Shown here: one piece after another, positions 5,687 through 5,705 of the stretch
How the letters are laid out: every line of letters begins with the position of its first letter
Position numbering within the stretch: position 1 is the stretch's first letter
NCBI GenBank assembly: GCA_030705745.1
Contig: JAUZPT010000204.1
Coordinates: 1 to 5,705, forward strand
DNA: 5,705 nucleotides
Reading direction: 5' to 3'
Source: Bacillota bacterium
GTDB lineage: Bacteria > Bacillota > Bacilli > Bacillales > Cytobacillaceae
Notes under the pieces: generated by a model
Databases searched by the model: none
Told to the model about the DNA's origin: nothing
What the model saw: the letters and a program-made list of their open reading frames with translations, nothing else
Made by a program: the position numbers and the translations under genes

Positions 5687-5705
5687 GTTTTTTTCACTAA
5701 AGACC

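Noticed and set aside
5597..5705. CRISPR array or tRNA/RNA gene in the GC-rich tail
   Set aside because: There are only two copies of an 11-bp internal repeat, no regular spacers, and no cloverleaf or tRNA consensus blocks.

Overview
The window looks like chromosomal DNA from a low-GC Gram-positive bacterium of the Bacillaceae type. The supporting signs are AT-rich intergenic DNA, strong purine-rich Shine-Dalgarno (SD) sites (AGGAG, AAGGGGG, GAGGTG), a TTG start codon, TATAAT promoter hexamers, a DegV/FakB-type lipid-binding protein, and a GC-rich palindromic repeat of a kind I remember from Bacillus-related genomes. The genus cannot be fixed from the sequence alone.

Layout. Positions 1-4360 carry four genes on the minus strand. 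In transcription order they are: a 12-TM MFS drug-efflux-type transporter (4360-3125); a nitronate monooxygenase-family FMN enzyme 26 bp downstream (3098-2019); a second, different MFS transporter with a TTG start (1904-696); and a secreted or lipid-anchored phosphoesterase/acid phosphatase (699-1). The phosphoesterase start codon overlaps the transporter stop codon in an ATGA, and the gene runs off the left edge. A 114-bp gap before the second transporter holds an extended -10 promoter and no visible terminator, so the four genes form two transcription units that may be linked by read-through.

Divergently, on the plus strand, a DegV-family fatty-acid-binding protein occupies 4600-5460. The 239-bp region between the divergent genes (4361-4599) holds a perfect 7-3-7 palindrome just upstream of the MFS ribosome-binding site, candidate promoters for both directions, and a doubtful small open frame. 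After degV there are two abutting hairpins. The distal one is a strong plus-strand terminator, and the proximal one has its T-tract on the other strand and suits minus-strand transcription. The last ~170 bp contain an AT-only palindrome and a 90-bp, 62% GC element with perfect 10-bp inverted termini.

How the genes may work together (inference). Transporter plus NMO suggests a small detoxification or stress unit, with efflux paired to oxidation of nitronate-like or other small electrophilic compounds, possibly controlled by a dimeric repressor at the palindrome. Transporter plus extracytoplasmic phosphoesterase suggests that a product released at the cell surface is moved by its partner carrier. 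DegV probably acts separately in exogenous fatty-acid use. I see no clearly new multi-gene system. The most unusual items are the translationally coupled MFS-phosphoesterase pair, the operator-like palindrome, the opposed terminators and the terminal repeat.
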